Below, piece by piece: positions 33,933 to 42,219 of a stretch of 64,000 bases of DNA. Position numbers and translations under genes: made by a program. Below the pieces are notes generated by a model, which did no database searches, was not told the origin of the DNA, and saw nothing but the letters and a program-made list of their open reading frames with translations. Origin of the DNA: Rhodococcus maanshanensis NBRC 100610 (GTDB taxonomy: Bacteria; Actinomycetota; Actinomycetes; Mycobacteriales; Mycobacteriaceae); contig NZ_BCXA01000011.1 of NCBI RefSeq assembly GCF_001894865.1, forward strand, positions 1-64,000. The letters are read 5' to 3'. The first letter of the stretch is position 1; the number at the start of each line of letters is the position of its first letter.

Positions 33933-35204
33933 TCAGGTGAACAGCAGCTGCGAGACGGTGTGGATGGTCAACCCGGCGAGCGCGCCGACCACGGTGCCGT
34001 TGATCCGGATGAACTGCAGATCCCGCCCGACCTGCAGCTCGATCTTGCGGCTGGCCTCCTCCGCGTCCCAGCGCGCAACCGTGTCGGTGATGACACCGGT
34101 GATCTCCTCCGTGTAGTTCGCGGCGATGTACCGCACCCCGCTGTCGAGCCAGCCGTCGACCTTGGTGCGCAGCTCGGCATCGTCGCGCAGCCGCTCGCCC
34201 AGCCGCATGACGGTGTCGCGGGTCTTGGCCCGCAACGTGCTGTTCGGGTCGTCGACGGACTCGAGGATCATCCGCTTGGCCACCTTCCACGCCGCCTCGG
34301 CGGCACCGGTGACCTCCTTGCGCCCCATGATCTCCGCCTTGACCTTCTCGGCCTTGGCCATGGTCGCCGGGTCGTTCTGCAGGTCGTTCGCGAAGTCGAC
34401 GAGGAAGCGGTTGGCGGCCAGCCGAACCTCGTGCTCCGGGTTCGAGCGCACCTTCCAGGTGAACTCCACGAGTTCCTTGTATATCTTCTCGCCGAGCAGC
34501 GCGTCGACGAACTTCGGCGACCAGGCCGGACTGTCCCGATCGATGATCCGGTCGATCGTGTCCTGGCTGCCGAGCGCCCACTGGTGGGCCCGCTCCGCGA
34601 GCAGGTCGAGCAGCGGCAGCTGGCGGTTCTCCTTGATCAACTCCGCGAGCACCTTGCCGATCGGCGGCCCCCAGGCCGGCTCGGCGAGCCTGCGGACGAT
34701 CGTGCTGTCGATGATCTGCTGGACGTCCTCGTCGCGGAGCACCGAGACGAATCCGCGCAGGATCGTCGCCGTCTCCGCGGCCACCCGCGTCGCGTGGGCA
34801 GGCTCGGCCAACCAGGTGCCGACCCGCAGCGGGACCTGCGCGGCCTCCACCTTCTGCGACACCACGTCGGGCGCGAGGAAGTTCTGCCCGACGAAGCTGC
34901 TCAGGTTCGAACCGAGCTGGTCCTTCTTCTTCTTGATGATCGCGGTGTGCGGGATCGGCAGCCCGAGCGGATGCCGGAACAGCGCGGTCACGGCGAACCA
35001 GTCCGCCAGCGCGCCGACCATGCCTGCCTCGGACGCGGCCCGCACGTAGCCGACCCATTCCGGGGCACCCTTGGTCTCCTGCCAACGGGACACCAGGTAC
35101 ACCACGGTGGCCAGGACGAGGAACCCCGTGGCGAGGGCCTTCATCCGGCGGAGGTCCCGCTTCTTCGCGGCGTCATCGACGGTGAGCAACTGCACCATGC
35201 CCAT
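33933..35204 (-). CDS. DUF445 membrane protein
   Basis: A 423-residue DUF445 protein with a membrane span near residues 22-40, the conserved ADWFAVTALFRHPLGLPIPHT segment split around it, and a second hydrophobic end (GALAGLTIHTVSQLLF). The long middle is helical. In M. tuberculosis Rv0473 is the equivalent. Function unknown, probably envelope-related. ATG 35204 is selected because GGAG lies about 10 nt upstream. The divergent TetR gene is 90-odd nt away. Confidence 0.8.
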   Translation of the reverse strand: MGMVQLLTVDDAAKKRDLRRMKALATGFLVLATVVYLVSRWQETKGAPEWVGYVRAASEAGMVGALADWFAVTALFRHPLGLPIPHTAIIKKKKDQLGSNLSSFVGQNFLAPDVVSQKVEAAQVPLRVGTWLAEPAHATRVAAETATILRGFVSVLRDEDVQQIIDSTIVRRLAEPAWGPPIGKVLAELIKENRQLPLLDLLAERAHQWALGSQDTIDRIIDRDSPAWSPKFVDALLGEKIYKELVEFTWKVRSNPEHEVRLAANRFLVDFANDLQNDPATMAKAEKVKAEIMGRKEVTGAAEAAWKVAKRMILESVDDPNSTLRAKTRDTVMRLGERLRDDAELRTKVDGWLDSGVRYIAANYTEEITGVITDTVARWDAEEASRKIELQVGRDLQFIRINGTVVGALAGLTIHTVSQLLFT

Positions 35205-35292
35205 TGTGCCGAATCTCCGGGCCACGCCGGGGCAATCGTCGGTCCTCTCCCTACCCCCCGCCTAAACTGTGCAGGAGATCAACCGAACGGAT

Positions 35293-36045
35293 GTGGCGAA
35301 CCCAGTGCCCAAGAACTCAGTGCCAACAGCACAGGACCCCGATCAGACCGAGACCGAGGCCAAGACCGAGAAGCCGGACGGCCGCAAGCGGCGGTGGCGC
35401 GAACACAAGATCGCGCGCCGCGAGGAACTGGTCGACGGGACCATCGCGGCCATCCGGGTGCGCGGGCGTGACATCGGCATGGACGAGATCGCGTCCGAGA
35501 TCGGCGTCTCCAAGACCGTCCTGTACCGGTACTTCAACGACAAGAACGACCTGACCAGCGCCACCATGATGCGCTACGTCGAGACCGTGCTCGCGCCGCG
35601 GATGTACGCCGCGATCGGCAGCGACATGGACGAGTACGAGCTGGCGCGGATGGCGATCACCGCGTACGTCGAGACGGTCGCCTCCGATCCGGAGGTGTAC
35701 CTCTACGTGATGGCGAACAGCGCGGGCGGCAACCGCGACGTCGTCGCCGAATCGGAGCGGATGATCGCCGAGCTGCTCTCCGCCGTCCTCGGCGAGCGGC
35801 TGCGCCTGATGGAGATGGATTCCGGCGGGTCGCTGCCGTGGGCCTACGGGATCGTCGGCGCCGTTCAGCTCGCCACCCACTGGTGGATCTCCAACAAGTC
35901 GATGACCGCCGAGAACCTGATCGACTACCTGACGATGATGACCTGGGGCGGCATCACCGGGATCGCGGAGGTCGCCGGCTCCCCCGCCCGCTTCAACGCC
36001 AATCCGCACCCGCTGCTCCGCGGGGACGCACCCGAGGGCCTCTGA
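35293..36045 (+). CDS. TetR family regulator, divergent to DUF445
   Basis: A TetR regulator with HTH at about residues 60-85 (GMDEIASEIGVSKTVLYRYF) and a charged N-terminal extension. Equivalent in position to Rv0472c. The GTG at 35293 is taken as start (250 residues) because TAAACT at 35263-35268 looks like a -10 box, placing transcription start after the alternative GTG at 35269. A palindrome just after the gene (36058-36077), at the promoter of the DUF4873 gene, may be one of its targets. Confidence 0.82.
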   Translation: MANPVPKNSVPTAQDPDQTETEAKTEKPDGRKRRWREHKIARREELVDGTIAAIRVRGRDIGMDEIASEIGVSKTVLYRYFNDKNDLTSATMMRYVETVLAPRMYAAIGSDMDEYELARMAITAYVETVASDPEVYLYVMANSAGGNRDVVAESERMIAELLSAVLGERLRLMEMDSGGSLPWAYGIVGAVQLATHWWISNKSMTAENLIDYLTMMTWGGITGIAEVAGSPARFNANPHPLLRGDAPEGL

Positions 36046-36057
36046 CACAGTCTTGTG

Positions 36058-36080
36058 TTACCTGAAGTAACAGGTAATCT
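36058..36080 (+). promoter_or_regulatory. Operator palindrome over DUF4873 promoter
   Basis: TTACCTG-N6-CAGGTAA (36058-36077, perfect 7-nt arms) overlaps TAATCT (36075-36080), a -10 box followed by 6 nt and the GTG start at 36087. A repressor bound here would block a leaderless promoter. Confidence 0.5.
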
Positions 36081-36086
36081 GGTGGG

Positions 36087-36437
36087 GTGAGCGACTTCAG
36101 CGCCGACACCGGCGAGGACCACGGCGAACCGGACGGCTACTCCGGCAGGGCACTGGTCACCGTCGGCGCGCACCCCACCCTCGCGCTCGACGTCCAGCTG
36201 GTCGGCCATTTCGAGCCGATCAGCGGTCGCTACCTCTGGCAGGGTCGGGTCCGCAAGCTCGCGGAGTCGATGCCCGACGGCGTGAGGGTCGGGCCAGGCG
36301 CTGAGCTGGAGATCGAGACCCCCGAGGGCTCGGGCATCGCGACGGTGTCCTCCATCGACCTGTGGGGCAGCCACATGATCGAGGGCAGGTCGGGTCGGCC
36401 GTTCGCCGCGATGGAGGACACCGAGGGCCTGCTCTGA
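36087..36437 (+). CDS. DUF4873 protein
   Basis: A 116-residue protein of the DUF4873 family (GRALVTVGAHPTLALDVQL, ISGRYLWQGRVR). The domain is often found near or fused to flavin monooxygenases; no monooxygenase is adjacent here. Function unknown. It starts at GTG 36087, very likely leaderless, under an operator palindrome. Confidence 0.72.
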   Translation: MSDFSADTGEDHGEPDGYSGRALVTVGAHPTLALDVQLVGHFEPISGRYLWQGRVRKLAESMPDGVRVGPGAELEIETPEGSGIATVSSIDLWGSHMIEGRSGRPFAAMEDTEGLL

Positions 36438-36469
36438 TCGTTCGCGCCTGCTCCCCGGCCCGGCCGACC

Positions 36470-36475
36470 TACACT
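36470..36475 (+). promoter_or_regulatory. -10 box TACACT, leaderless start of LysR
   Basis: TACACT followed by 8 nt and ATG 36484. Confidence 0.4.
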
Positions 36476-36483
36476 CTTGCGCC

Positions 36484-37440
36484 ATGGAGTTGCAGACCCG
36501 TCAGATGAGGTACTTCGTCGCCGTCGCGGAGGAGCTCAGTTTCACCCGCGCCGCACAGAAGCTGCACATCGCACAGCAGGCACTGAGCGCGCAGATCAAA
36601 CAACTGGAACAGAGCCTGGGCGTGGTGCTGCTGACCCGGACCACGCGCAGCGTGACCCTGACCGCGGCCGGAGCGGCGTTCTTCGAGGACGCGGCCGCGA
36701 CGCTGGCGGCGATGGATGCCGCGGCCGAGCGCGCGCGCTCGATGCAGCGCACCGAGAACGAGCGCCTGGTGCTGGGGTTCGGCGAGGGCGCGGCGCTGAT
36801 CCTGACCGAGCCGATCCTCTCCGCGTTCCGCGATCGGCACCCCGGGGTGACGATCGAGATGCGTCAGTTCAACTACGACGACCCCTCGGCGGGACTGAAC
36901 GACAGGTCGGTGGACGTGGCGTTCGTGCGGCGCCCGATCTCCACGGACGGCATCGATTTCGTCCACCTGTTCAGCGAGCCGCTCATGGTGGCACTCCCGA
37001 CCGACCACGCGCTCGCCAATCGCGCCGCGGTTCGCGCGAGCGAGCTCCTCTGCGAGCCCCTGCTCGGCGCGGCCAACACCGATCCGGCATGGAACGCGTA
37101 CTGGGAACTCGACGAGCATCGAGATGGGACACCCGCGCCGGTTGTCTCCCGCTCGACCACGTTGCTGGAGGAGTATCAGAAGGTCGCGGCCGGCATCGGA
37201 ATCGTCGTGACGACCGCGGCCGCCCGGTGGGTGCCCTATCCCGGGGTGACGGCGGTGCCGATCGCCGACGCCGCCCCCAACGAGGTCACGGTGGCCCGTC
37301 ACCGCGACACCGACTCGGCGTTGGTCCACTCGTTCATCGAAACCGCTCGCCGAGTACGCGATGCCCGCCCGGACCTCGTCGCGAGACTGAGCGAGCCGGA
37401 CTTCGACGACCGCACGATGCCGACGCTCATCCCGTACTGA
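36484..37440 (+). CDS. LysR family transcriptional regulator
   Basis: A 318-residue LysR regulator; HTH within residues 1-60 (LSFTRAAQKLHIAQQALSAQ), ligand domain from about 90. It is close to the BenM/CatM-like group by its N-terminus MELQTRQMRYFVAVAEE, which is a general impression. It precedes the GH5 gene on the same strand by 103 nt and might control it, though a short hairpin at its stop separates them. Confidence 0.85.
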   Translation: MELQTRQMRYFVAVAEELSFTRAAQKLHIAQQALSAQIKQLEQSLGVVLLTRTTRSVTLTAAGAAFFEDAAATLAAMDAAAERARSMQRTENERLVLGFGEGAALILTEPILSAFRDRHPGVTIEMRQFNYDDPSAGLNDRSVDVAFVRRPISTDGIDFVHLFSEPLMVALPTDHALANRAAVRASELLCEPLLGAANTDPAWNAYWELDEHRDGTPAPVVSRSTTLLEEYQKVAAGIGIVVTTAAARWVPYPGVTAVPIADAAPNEVTVARHRDTDSALVHSFIETARRVRDARPDLVARLSEPDFDDRTMPTLIPY

Positions 37441-37455
37441 CAAGCACAGCTTGTC
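37439..37455 (+). terminator. Short hairpin at LysR stop codon
   Basis: GACAAGC-ACA-GCTTGTC, perfect 7-nt arms overlapping the stop codon. It could be a weak terminator or an operator for the GH5 gene downstream. Confidence 0.35.
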
Positions 37456-37543
37456 GATTCACCGAAATTGGTTGTTTCTGTCCGGCGCACCTCGCCCCTA
37501 GGATTCCGTGGACGTGCAAATATCGCACGATGGAGGGTGAAGG

Positions 37544-39034
37544 ATGAGCTGGTCACGCGGTCGCGCTCTCCTGCGCATCGTGGCGGCGCCCGTGCTCGTC
37601 GCCGCCACCGTGGCGCTACAGATGCCCGCTCAGGCCGCCGCCACGCCCGCGAGTGACTGGACGCTCCCCCGTGTGACGGTGACCGACGGCACCATCACCG
37701 ACGTGACCGGGCGGACCGTGCTGCTGCGCGGGGCGAACGTCAACCAACTCAACGACTACGCCCAGAACGACCCCTCGCTCCCCGCCACCGCGCCGCTCGA
37801 ACGCGCCGACTTCACCCGGATGGCGTCGCTCGGCTTCAATGTCGCGCGGCTGACCGTGGCGTGGTCCGCCCTCGAACCCACGCCAGGCGCGTTCGACGAG
37901 GCCTACGTGGCCCGGATTCGCGAGGCCGTCCGCGAGGCCGCGGACCACGGCATCTACACCGTGCTCGACATGCACCAGGACGCCTGGGGCAAGGCGGTCG
38001 GCACGCCCGAGGGCGTGGCCTGCCCGTCGCCGCTCAAGCCCGGTGTCGGATGGGACGGCGCCCCGGCCTGGGCCACCCTCACCGACGGCTGGAGCACCTG
38101 CACCCTCGGCGGGATCCGCGAGACCTCGCCCGCCGTCGCCCGCTCATTCCAGAACTTCTACGACGACGCCAAGGGCATCCAGGGCCACCTCGTCAACACC
38201 TGGGCGCGACTGGCCGCCCGGTTCGCGGACGAACCCGCGGTCGCAGGCTACGACCTGCTGAACGAGCCCAACCCAGGACTGCGGGACCCCGTCACCGCCG
38301 CCGACCAGATCGGCCGGTACTACCAGCGCGCAATCGCGGCGATCCGGCAGGCTGAGCAGGGCGGTTTCCCGCACCTGGTGTTCTTCGAACCGAGCGCGAT
38401 CTGGTCCGCATTCGGCGTCGACGCGCTGCCGCCTCCGCGGTACCTCGACGATCCGCTCGTGGTGTTCTCGCCCCACCTCTACAGCGGCTCGATCAACGTC
38501 AGCAGCGACATCCCCTCGATCGAGGACGGCTTCCGGCTGGCGCTCGACGGTGCCGCGCGCTACGGGGCCCCGCTGTGGACCGGCGAGTGGGGCTGGTTCG
38601 GCGACCCGAGCGCCGACGCCGACCAGGTCGACCGTTTCGTCGATGCGATGAACAAACACCGGATCGGCGGGGCCTGGTGGTCCTGGACCCAAGCCTGCGG
38701 TGATCCGCACGCCGTCCGCGACGGCAACACCCATAAACCTCAGGGCAACCTGAACAAGATCGACTGTCCCTCGGGCCTGCAGCTCGGCCTGGTCGACGGC
38801 TTCGCCCGCCCGCTCTCGCGCGCCTACCCGCGGGCCGCCCCCGGCGCTCTTGCCGAGGTGACCTCGAACGGGTTCGCGGGCACCGGCACCGGACGCCTCG
38901 AAGCCTGGTACCCGGGCACCGAACAACCAGACCTCGACACCAGCGGAGTCGCAGATCTCGACCTGACCCGGGTCGACGGTGGGTGGCGGCTGACCGGGAA
39001 CACCACGGGGGCCTATCGCGTGACCCAGCACTGA
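37544..39034 (+). CDS. Secreted GH5 glycosidase, endoglycoceramidase-like (copy A)
   Basis: A 496-residue GH5 enzyme with a signal peptide (hydrophobic residues 9-26, cleavage near AQAAA). E241 in LLNEPNPG is the predicted acid/base and E348 in WTGEWGWFG the nucleophile. LRGANVNQLNDY, VLDMHQDAWG and the C-terminal beta domain resemble rhodococcal endoglycoceramidases, which release the whole glycan from glycosphingolipids. A cellulase or other beta-glycosidase is the alternative. GGAGGG and AAGG precede ATG 37544. The lower-GC stretch after it is unusual for the region. Confidence 0.78.
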   Translation: MSWSRGRALLRIVAAPVLVAATVALQMPAQAAATPASDWTLPRVTVTDGTITDVTGRTVLLRGANVNQLNDYAQNDPSLPATAPLERADFTRMASLGFNVARLTVAWSALEPTPGAFDEAYVARIREAVREAADHGIYTVLDMHQDAWGKAVGTPEGVACPSPLKPGVGWDGAPAWATLTDGWSTCTLGGIRETSPAVARSFQNFYDDAKGIQGHLVNTWARLAARFADEPAVAGYDLLNEPNPGLRDPVTAADQIGRYYQRAIAAIRQAEQGGFPHLVFFEPSAIWSAFGVDALPPPRYLDDPLVVFSPHLYSGSINVSSDIPSIEDGFRLALDGAARYGAPLWTGEWGWFGDPSADADQVDRFVDAMNKHRIGGAWWSWTQACGDPHAVRDGNTHKPQGNLNKIDCPSGLQLGLVDGFARPLSRAYPRAAPGALAEVTSNGFAGTGTGRLEAWYPGTEQPDLDTSGVADLDLTRVDGGWRLTGNTTGAYRVTQH

Positions 39035-39071
39035 AACCCGCCGTACGGAAACCGGCATACGAAACTGTCAA

Positions 39072-39093
39072 TTTTATCACTCTCGTGATAAAA
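39072..39093. terminator. AT-rich hairpin after GH5 copy A
   Basis: TTTTATCAC-TCTC-GTGATAAAA, perfect 9-nt arms, 38 nt after the GH5 stop. The composition is unlike all other hairpins in the window; it may be a terminator or an operator. Confidence 0.5.
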
Positions 39094-39477
39094 GGCCGTC
39101 CGCAATCCCCCCTTCACAGAAGGGTAGATCCGCCAAATCAACGGCCGCGAGAACACTTGATGAATTCCGGAACCGGCACCGAAAACAATGCCTGGTCCGC
39201 TTTTATCTGATGAGCCGCGCCGCCAATACCGAGAATCACCCCAACCCGGCGTCCCAGCCGCAGAGCCGAACGGCAGCGACGCCGAGATCGAGGACGTTCG
39301 AACGGCCCTGAACTGGTCAGATGCAAGTTGTAGGGATTGCTGACGGCACCATCTCCACACGCCCCAGACTTCAGCTGCGCGAGCCCCCGATGAGCTCTCG
39401 ACCAAGCGAGTTGAACCCGCTTGATTTGTTTGGCGTTTCACCGCCGCAACAATGATCGACATGGTAGAAATTGTCAC

Positions 39478-39504
39478 GGTCGCAACCGCACCCTGGTTGC
39501 GACC
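39478..39504 (+). promoter_or_regulatory. Hairpin upstream of 25-residue peptide gene
   Basis: GGTCGCAACC-N7-GGTTGCGACC, perfect 10-nt arms, ending 22 nt before the ribosome site of the small gene. It could regulate translation, stabilise the mRNA or act as an operator. Confidence 0.5.
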
Positions 39505-39538
39505 GCGTCAATTCAGGGTCATTTTCAAGGAGAAGTCG

Positions 39539-39616
39539 ATGGGAACCATCCTCACGGTCCTCGGTGCAATCGGGAGCGCCATCTCGATCGCGAACTTCAT
39601 GAAATCGCTGAGCTGA
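39539..39616 (+). CDS. 25-residue hydrophobic peptide
   Basis: A short gene encoding a 25-residue peptide that starts MGTILTVLG and ends NFMKSLS. AAGGAGAAG sits 3-12 nt before the ATG, a strong ribosome site. The peptide is mostly Ile/Leu/Val/Ala/Gly with one Lys and could form one amphipathic or membrane helix. It has no signal peptide. It precedes a set of secreted-protein genes and follows a perfect hairpin. Possible roles are a small mycomembrane or porin-like peptide (as PorA/PorH in Corynebacterium), a membrane-active peptide, or a toxin. An in-frame ATG at 39452 would give 54 residues but has no ribosome site. I do not recognise the family. Confidence 0.5.
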   Translation: MGTILTVLGAIGSAISIANFMKSLS

Positions 39617-39733
39617 CGGTTCGCAACTCCGGGGGTGGGCGCAGGTAACTGCGACGCCAGGACAAGCCCTGCGTCGGGCAGAGCGCGCGGCCACCACCCA
39701 GTCATGACCGCATCAGCGAGAAGTAGGGAGAAC

Positions 39734-40444
39734 ATGTCTTCGAACACCGTCCGCCGCGTCGCCGCCCTCGCGGCCGCCACCGCCCTTCCTGCCGGCCTGT
39801 TGATGGCAGGCACCGGTGTCGCGAACGCCGCCCCGACCTGTAACCAGTCGAGCCACACCACCAAGAACGACGCCAGCACGGTGTGGGTGACCCACACCTA
39901 CGACAAGAGCGTCACCGTCAAGGAAGCCGCCGCAGGCACCAACGTCACCTACAAGATCGAGGTCGGCACCACCGGCATCGGCAACCCGTATGTCAACGCC
40001 ATCCGCGACTACCCGCCTGCCGGCTTCGGCAAGCCCGTCTCGGCGAAGGTCACCTCCTACCACTTCCTCCAGGGCCAACAGACCGAGGACGTCAGCCCGG
40101 TGGTGACCGGCGACGGCGGCTGGAGCGTCAACAGCACCGGATGGTTCGTCAACTCGGGCAACTCGGTGACCGCCGAGTTCACCTACAAGGTCCCGAATGG
40201 CGCCGCAACCGGCGTCCAGATCACCAGCGGCGGCATCGATGTCGGCGGCACCGTCGGCGTCGGCATCCGACGGGACAACCTCAACGCCTGCTTCACCGTC
40301 CGCGAGAAGAACGCAGGCGAGGCCGCCCTCGGCAGCACGGACGGCGCCGGCCTCGGCTCCAGCGAGGGCCAGCTCAGCTCCACCGGCTCGGTCAGCGACG
40401 TCCTCGGCGACACCATCACCCGAGTCATCCAGAACGGCAGCTAG
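39734..40444 (+). CDS. Secreted protein of unknown function
   Basis: A 236-residue exported protein. The signal peptide has RRVAALAAATALPAGLL and cleavage near GVANA-AP. The mature part is beta-rich (VWVTHTYDKSVTVKEAAAGT, VTYKIEVGTTGIGNPY) and resembles the N-terminal domain of the two proteins downstream, with two Cys (CNQ..., NACFTV) that may pair. The C-terminus is Gly/Ser-rich (GAGLGSSEGQLSSTGS) and ends IQNGS. AGGGAG precedes ATG 39734. It is the first of three related secreted-protein genes, each with its own terminator. Confidence 0.72.
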   Translation: MSSNTVRRVAALAAATALPAGLLMAGTGVANAAPTCNQSSHTTKNDASTVWVTHTYDKSVTVKEAAAGTNVTYKIEVGTTGIGNPYVNAIRDYPPAGFGKPVSAKVTSYHFLQGQQTEDVSPVVTGDGGWSVNSTGWFVNSGNSVTAEFTYKVPNGAATGVQITSGGIDVGGTVGVGIRRDNLNACFTVREKNAGEAALGSTDGAGLGSSEGQLSSTGSVSDVLGDTITRVIQNGS

Positions 40445-40456
40445 TCCCGGTGTGCT

Positions 40457-40481
40457 CGGCGCCGCGACCGCCGCGGCGCCG
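40457..40481 (+). terminator. Terminator after first secreted-protein gene
   Basis: CGGCGCCGCG (40457-40466) and CGCGGCGCCG (40472-40481), 10-nt perfect arms, 5-nt loop, 12 nt after the stop. Confidence 0.65.
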
Positions 40482-40545
40482 GGTACTCGGCCCCCACCGC
40501 GGCCTCGATGTCGACGGCCGCGCACCAGCGACCCAAGGATCACCC

Positions 40546-41457
40546 ATGACTTCAGGACATATCGCGCGCGGCGTCGCCGCGGGCGCTGCGACCACCATCG
40601 CGCTCGGCGCGCTTGCCTTCCTCGGTGCAGGCACTGCCGGCGCCGCCCCCGGATCGATCACCTGGGACGACGGCAGCTCCCACTTCACCCGCACCGTCAG
40701 CAACACCACCCCCGACGCGGGCGAAACCATCACGGTCACAACCAAGTTCGAGCGGACGAGCTGGGTCGACGAGTTCATCTACAACGTCAAGGACCGGCAC
40801 CCGTCCTGCCTGACCTACGTCCCCGGCTCGGCCAAGATGATCGGCGAGAACGAGTACCCCGTCCTCGACCCCGAGGTCGTGGTCGACGAGGGCAACGGCA
40901 CCGGCTTTGTCCGCGCCTCGTGGGGCATCACCGACTGGGTCGTCCAGAACCGCCCCGGCTTCCACCGATCCCCCACCTTCAGCGTCCGCTACAAGGTCGG
41001 CAACGACTGCGCCCGCGGCACCGCCCTGAACACGGGCATGGACTACGGCGGATCACTCGGCAGCGGCAACTACGGCACCAAGGGCCCCGCGGTCACCGTC
41101 AGCGCGAACACGGTGTCGACCACCACCGTCAACCCGGTCACCGGAGCCACCGTCGGCAAGGCCACCACCCTCACCGCCAAGGTCGACCCCGCGGCGGCCG
41201 GTGGCACCGTCACGTTCAAGGACGGCGGCGCCACGATCGGGACCGCCCAGGTCGGCGCCGACGGCACCGCCGCCCTGCAATGGACGCCCAACGCCGCAGG
41301 AGAACGCACCATCACCGCCGACTACTCCGGCAACGGCACCGTCAACGCCTCCTCCGGCTACGCGTCCGTGACCGTCGCACCCGGCGACGGTGGCGGTGGC
41401 AACGGCAGCCTCGACACCGGCAGCCTCGGCTCCCTCCTCGGCGGCTTCGGCTCCTGA
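40546..41457 (+). CDS. Secreted protein with one Ig-like domain
   Basis: A 303-residue exported protein. Signal peptide (about residues 1-32, cleavage near AGA-APG), an N-terminal domain of about 150 residues shared with the next gene (SHFTRTVSNTTPDAGETITV, YNVKDRHPSCLTYVPGSAK, two Cys), one Ig-like repeat (TTVNPVTGATVGKATTLTAK) and a tail ending GSLGSLLGGFGS. The Ig repeat is of the same type as those at 1-717. Probably surface-exposed; a structural or adhesive role is inferred. A strong terminator follows. Confidence 0.78.
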   Translation: MTSGHIARGVAAGAATTIALGALAFLGAGTAGAAPGSITWDDGSSHFTRTVSNTTPDAGETITVTTKFERTSWVDEFIYNVKDRHPSCLTYVPGSAKMIGENEYPVLDPEVVVDEGNGTGFVRASWGITDWVVQNRPGFHRSPTFSVRYKVGNDCARGTALNTGMDYGGSLGSGNYGTKGPAVTVSANTVSTTTVNPVTGATVGKATTLTAKVDPAAAGGTVTFKDGGATIGTAQVGADGTAALQWTPNAAGERTITADYSGNGTVNASSGYASVTVAPGDGGGGNGSLDTGSLGSLLGGFGS

Positions 41458-41483
41458 CAACCGGCACACGCTGACCCGAGGTC

Positions 41484-41519
41484 GGGCTCCGGCGCCACGC
41501 CAACACGGCGCCGGAGCCC
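41484..41519 (+). terminator. Terminator after Ig-domain gene
   Basis: GGGCTCCGGCGCC (41484-41496) and its complement (41507-41519), perfect 13-nt arms, 10-nt loop. Confidence 0.75.
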
Positions 41520-41550
41520 AGCCTCACACACCGACCACAAGGACATCACC

Positions 41551-42153
41551 ATGGCCCCTCGAACCACCCGGCGCGGCGTCGCCGTCGGCGCGGCGACCAC
41601 CGCCGCGCTCGGAGTACTGTCCCTCCTCGGCTCCGGCGTCGCAGGCGCAGCCCCCGCGACGGTCGCCTGGGACGACTGGTACTCCCACTTCACCCGCACC
41701 GTCACCAACTCCACCCCCAACCCGGGCGAGATCATCACGATCACCACAAAGTTCGAACGCACCAACTCGACCGAGGAACACCTCTACAACATCAAGGACC
41801 GGCACGCGGCCTGCCTGAAGTACGTCCCCGGCTCCGCCAAGATGAACAACACCCCGCTCGACCCACAGGTCGACGACGGCTCGGTGCCCGGCCGCGACCC
41901 CCTCGTCAGCGTCGACTTCGCCCCCAACGACTGGATCGTCCGGAACCAGCCCGGCTCCTCCCCCGTCTTCAGCGTCAGCTACAAGGTCGGCGACGACTGC
42001 TCCCGCGGCAACACCCTGACCACGGGCATGGACTACAACGGCTCCCTCGGATCCGGCGGCTACTACACCAAGGGCCCCGGGATCGTCGTCAGCTATCTCG
42101 GCGCCGGCGGCGACGGCTCCAGCGGAAGCGTCGGCTCTCTCTTCGGCTCCTGA
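41551..42153 (+). CDS. Secreted protein, Ig-less paralogue
   Basis: A 200-residue exported protein, paralogue of the preceding gene over its first about 180 residues (SHFTRTVTNSTPNPGEIITI, YNIKDRHAACLKYVPGSAK, LTTGMDYNGSLGSGGYYTKG). It lacks the Ig-like domain and ends SGSVGSLFGS. The signal peptide has TTRRGVAVGAATTAALGVL and cleavage near AGA-AP. The two Cys are kept. This shows that the N-terminal domain is an independent unit to which Ig repeats can be added. Confidence 0.75.
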   Translation: MAPRTTRRGVAVGAATTAALGVLSLLGSGVAGAAPATVAWDDWYSHFTRTVTNSTPNPGEIITITTKFERTNSTEEHLYNIKDRHAACLKYVPGSAKMNNTPLDPQVDDGSVPGRDPLVSVDFAPNDWIVRNQPGSSPVFSVSYKVGDDCSRGNTLTTGMDYNGSLGSGGYYTKGPGIVVSYLGAGGDGSSGSVGSLFGS

Positions 42154-42175
42154 CAACCGGCACTCGATGACGGGT

Positions 42176-42204
42176 CTGTTCCCGGCCAGCACGGCCGGGA
42201 ACAG
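42176..42204. terminator. Terminator between secreted-protein and TetR genes
   Basis: CTGTTCCCGGCC (42176-42187) and its complement (42193-42204), perfect 12-nt arms, 5-nt loop, between convergent genes. Confidence 0.75.
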
Positions 42205-42219
42205 GCCTCGTCTCGCGGC

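Larger units (their letters stand above)
39035..39538. other. Low-GC intergenic region before small peptide gene
   Basis: About 500 nt with visibly more A and T than the surroundings. It holds an AT-rich hairpin (39072-39093) and a second hairpin (39478-39504) in the probable 5'-UTR of the 25-codon gene. Small frames such as 39160-39210 lack a ribosome site. No other gene is supported. Confidence 0.5.

Noticed and set aside
39160-39210. 16-residue frame in the low-GC gap
   Set aside because: Only a weak purine stretch upstream and no recognisable peptide character.
39013-39477. Minus-strand 154-codon frame in the low-GC gap
   Set aside because: No ribosome site, Ser/Trp/Arg-rich without domain character, and it runs into the GH5 gene end.
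39452-39616. In-frame upstream ATG giving a 54-residue version of the small peptide
   Set aside because: No ribosome site before 39452, the extension would run through a perfect hairpin, and the ATG at 39539 has a strong AAGGAG site.
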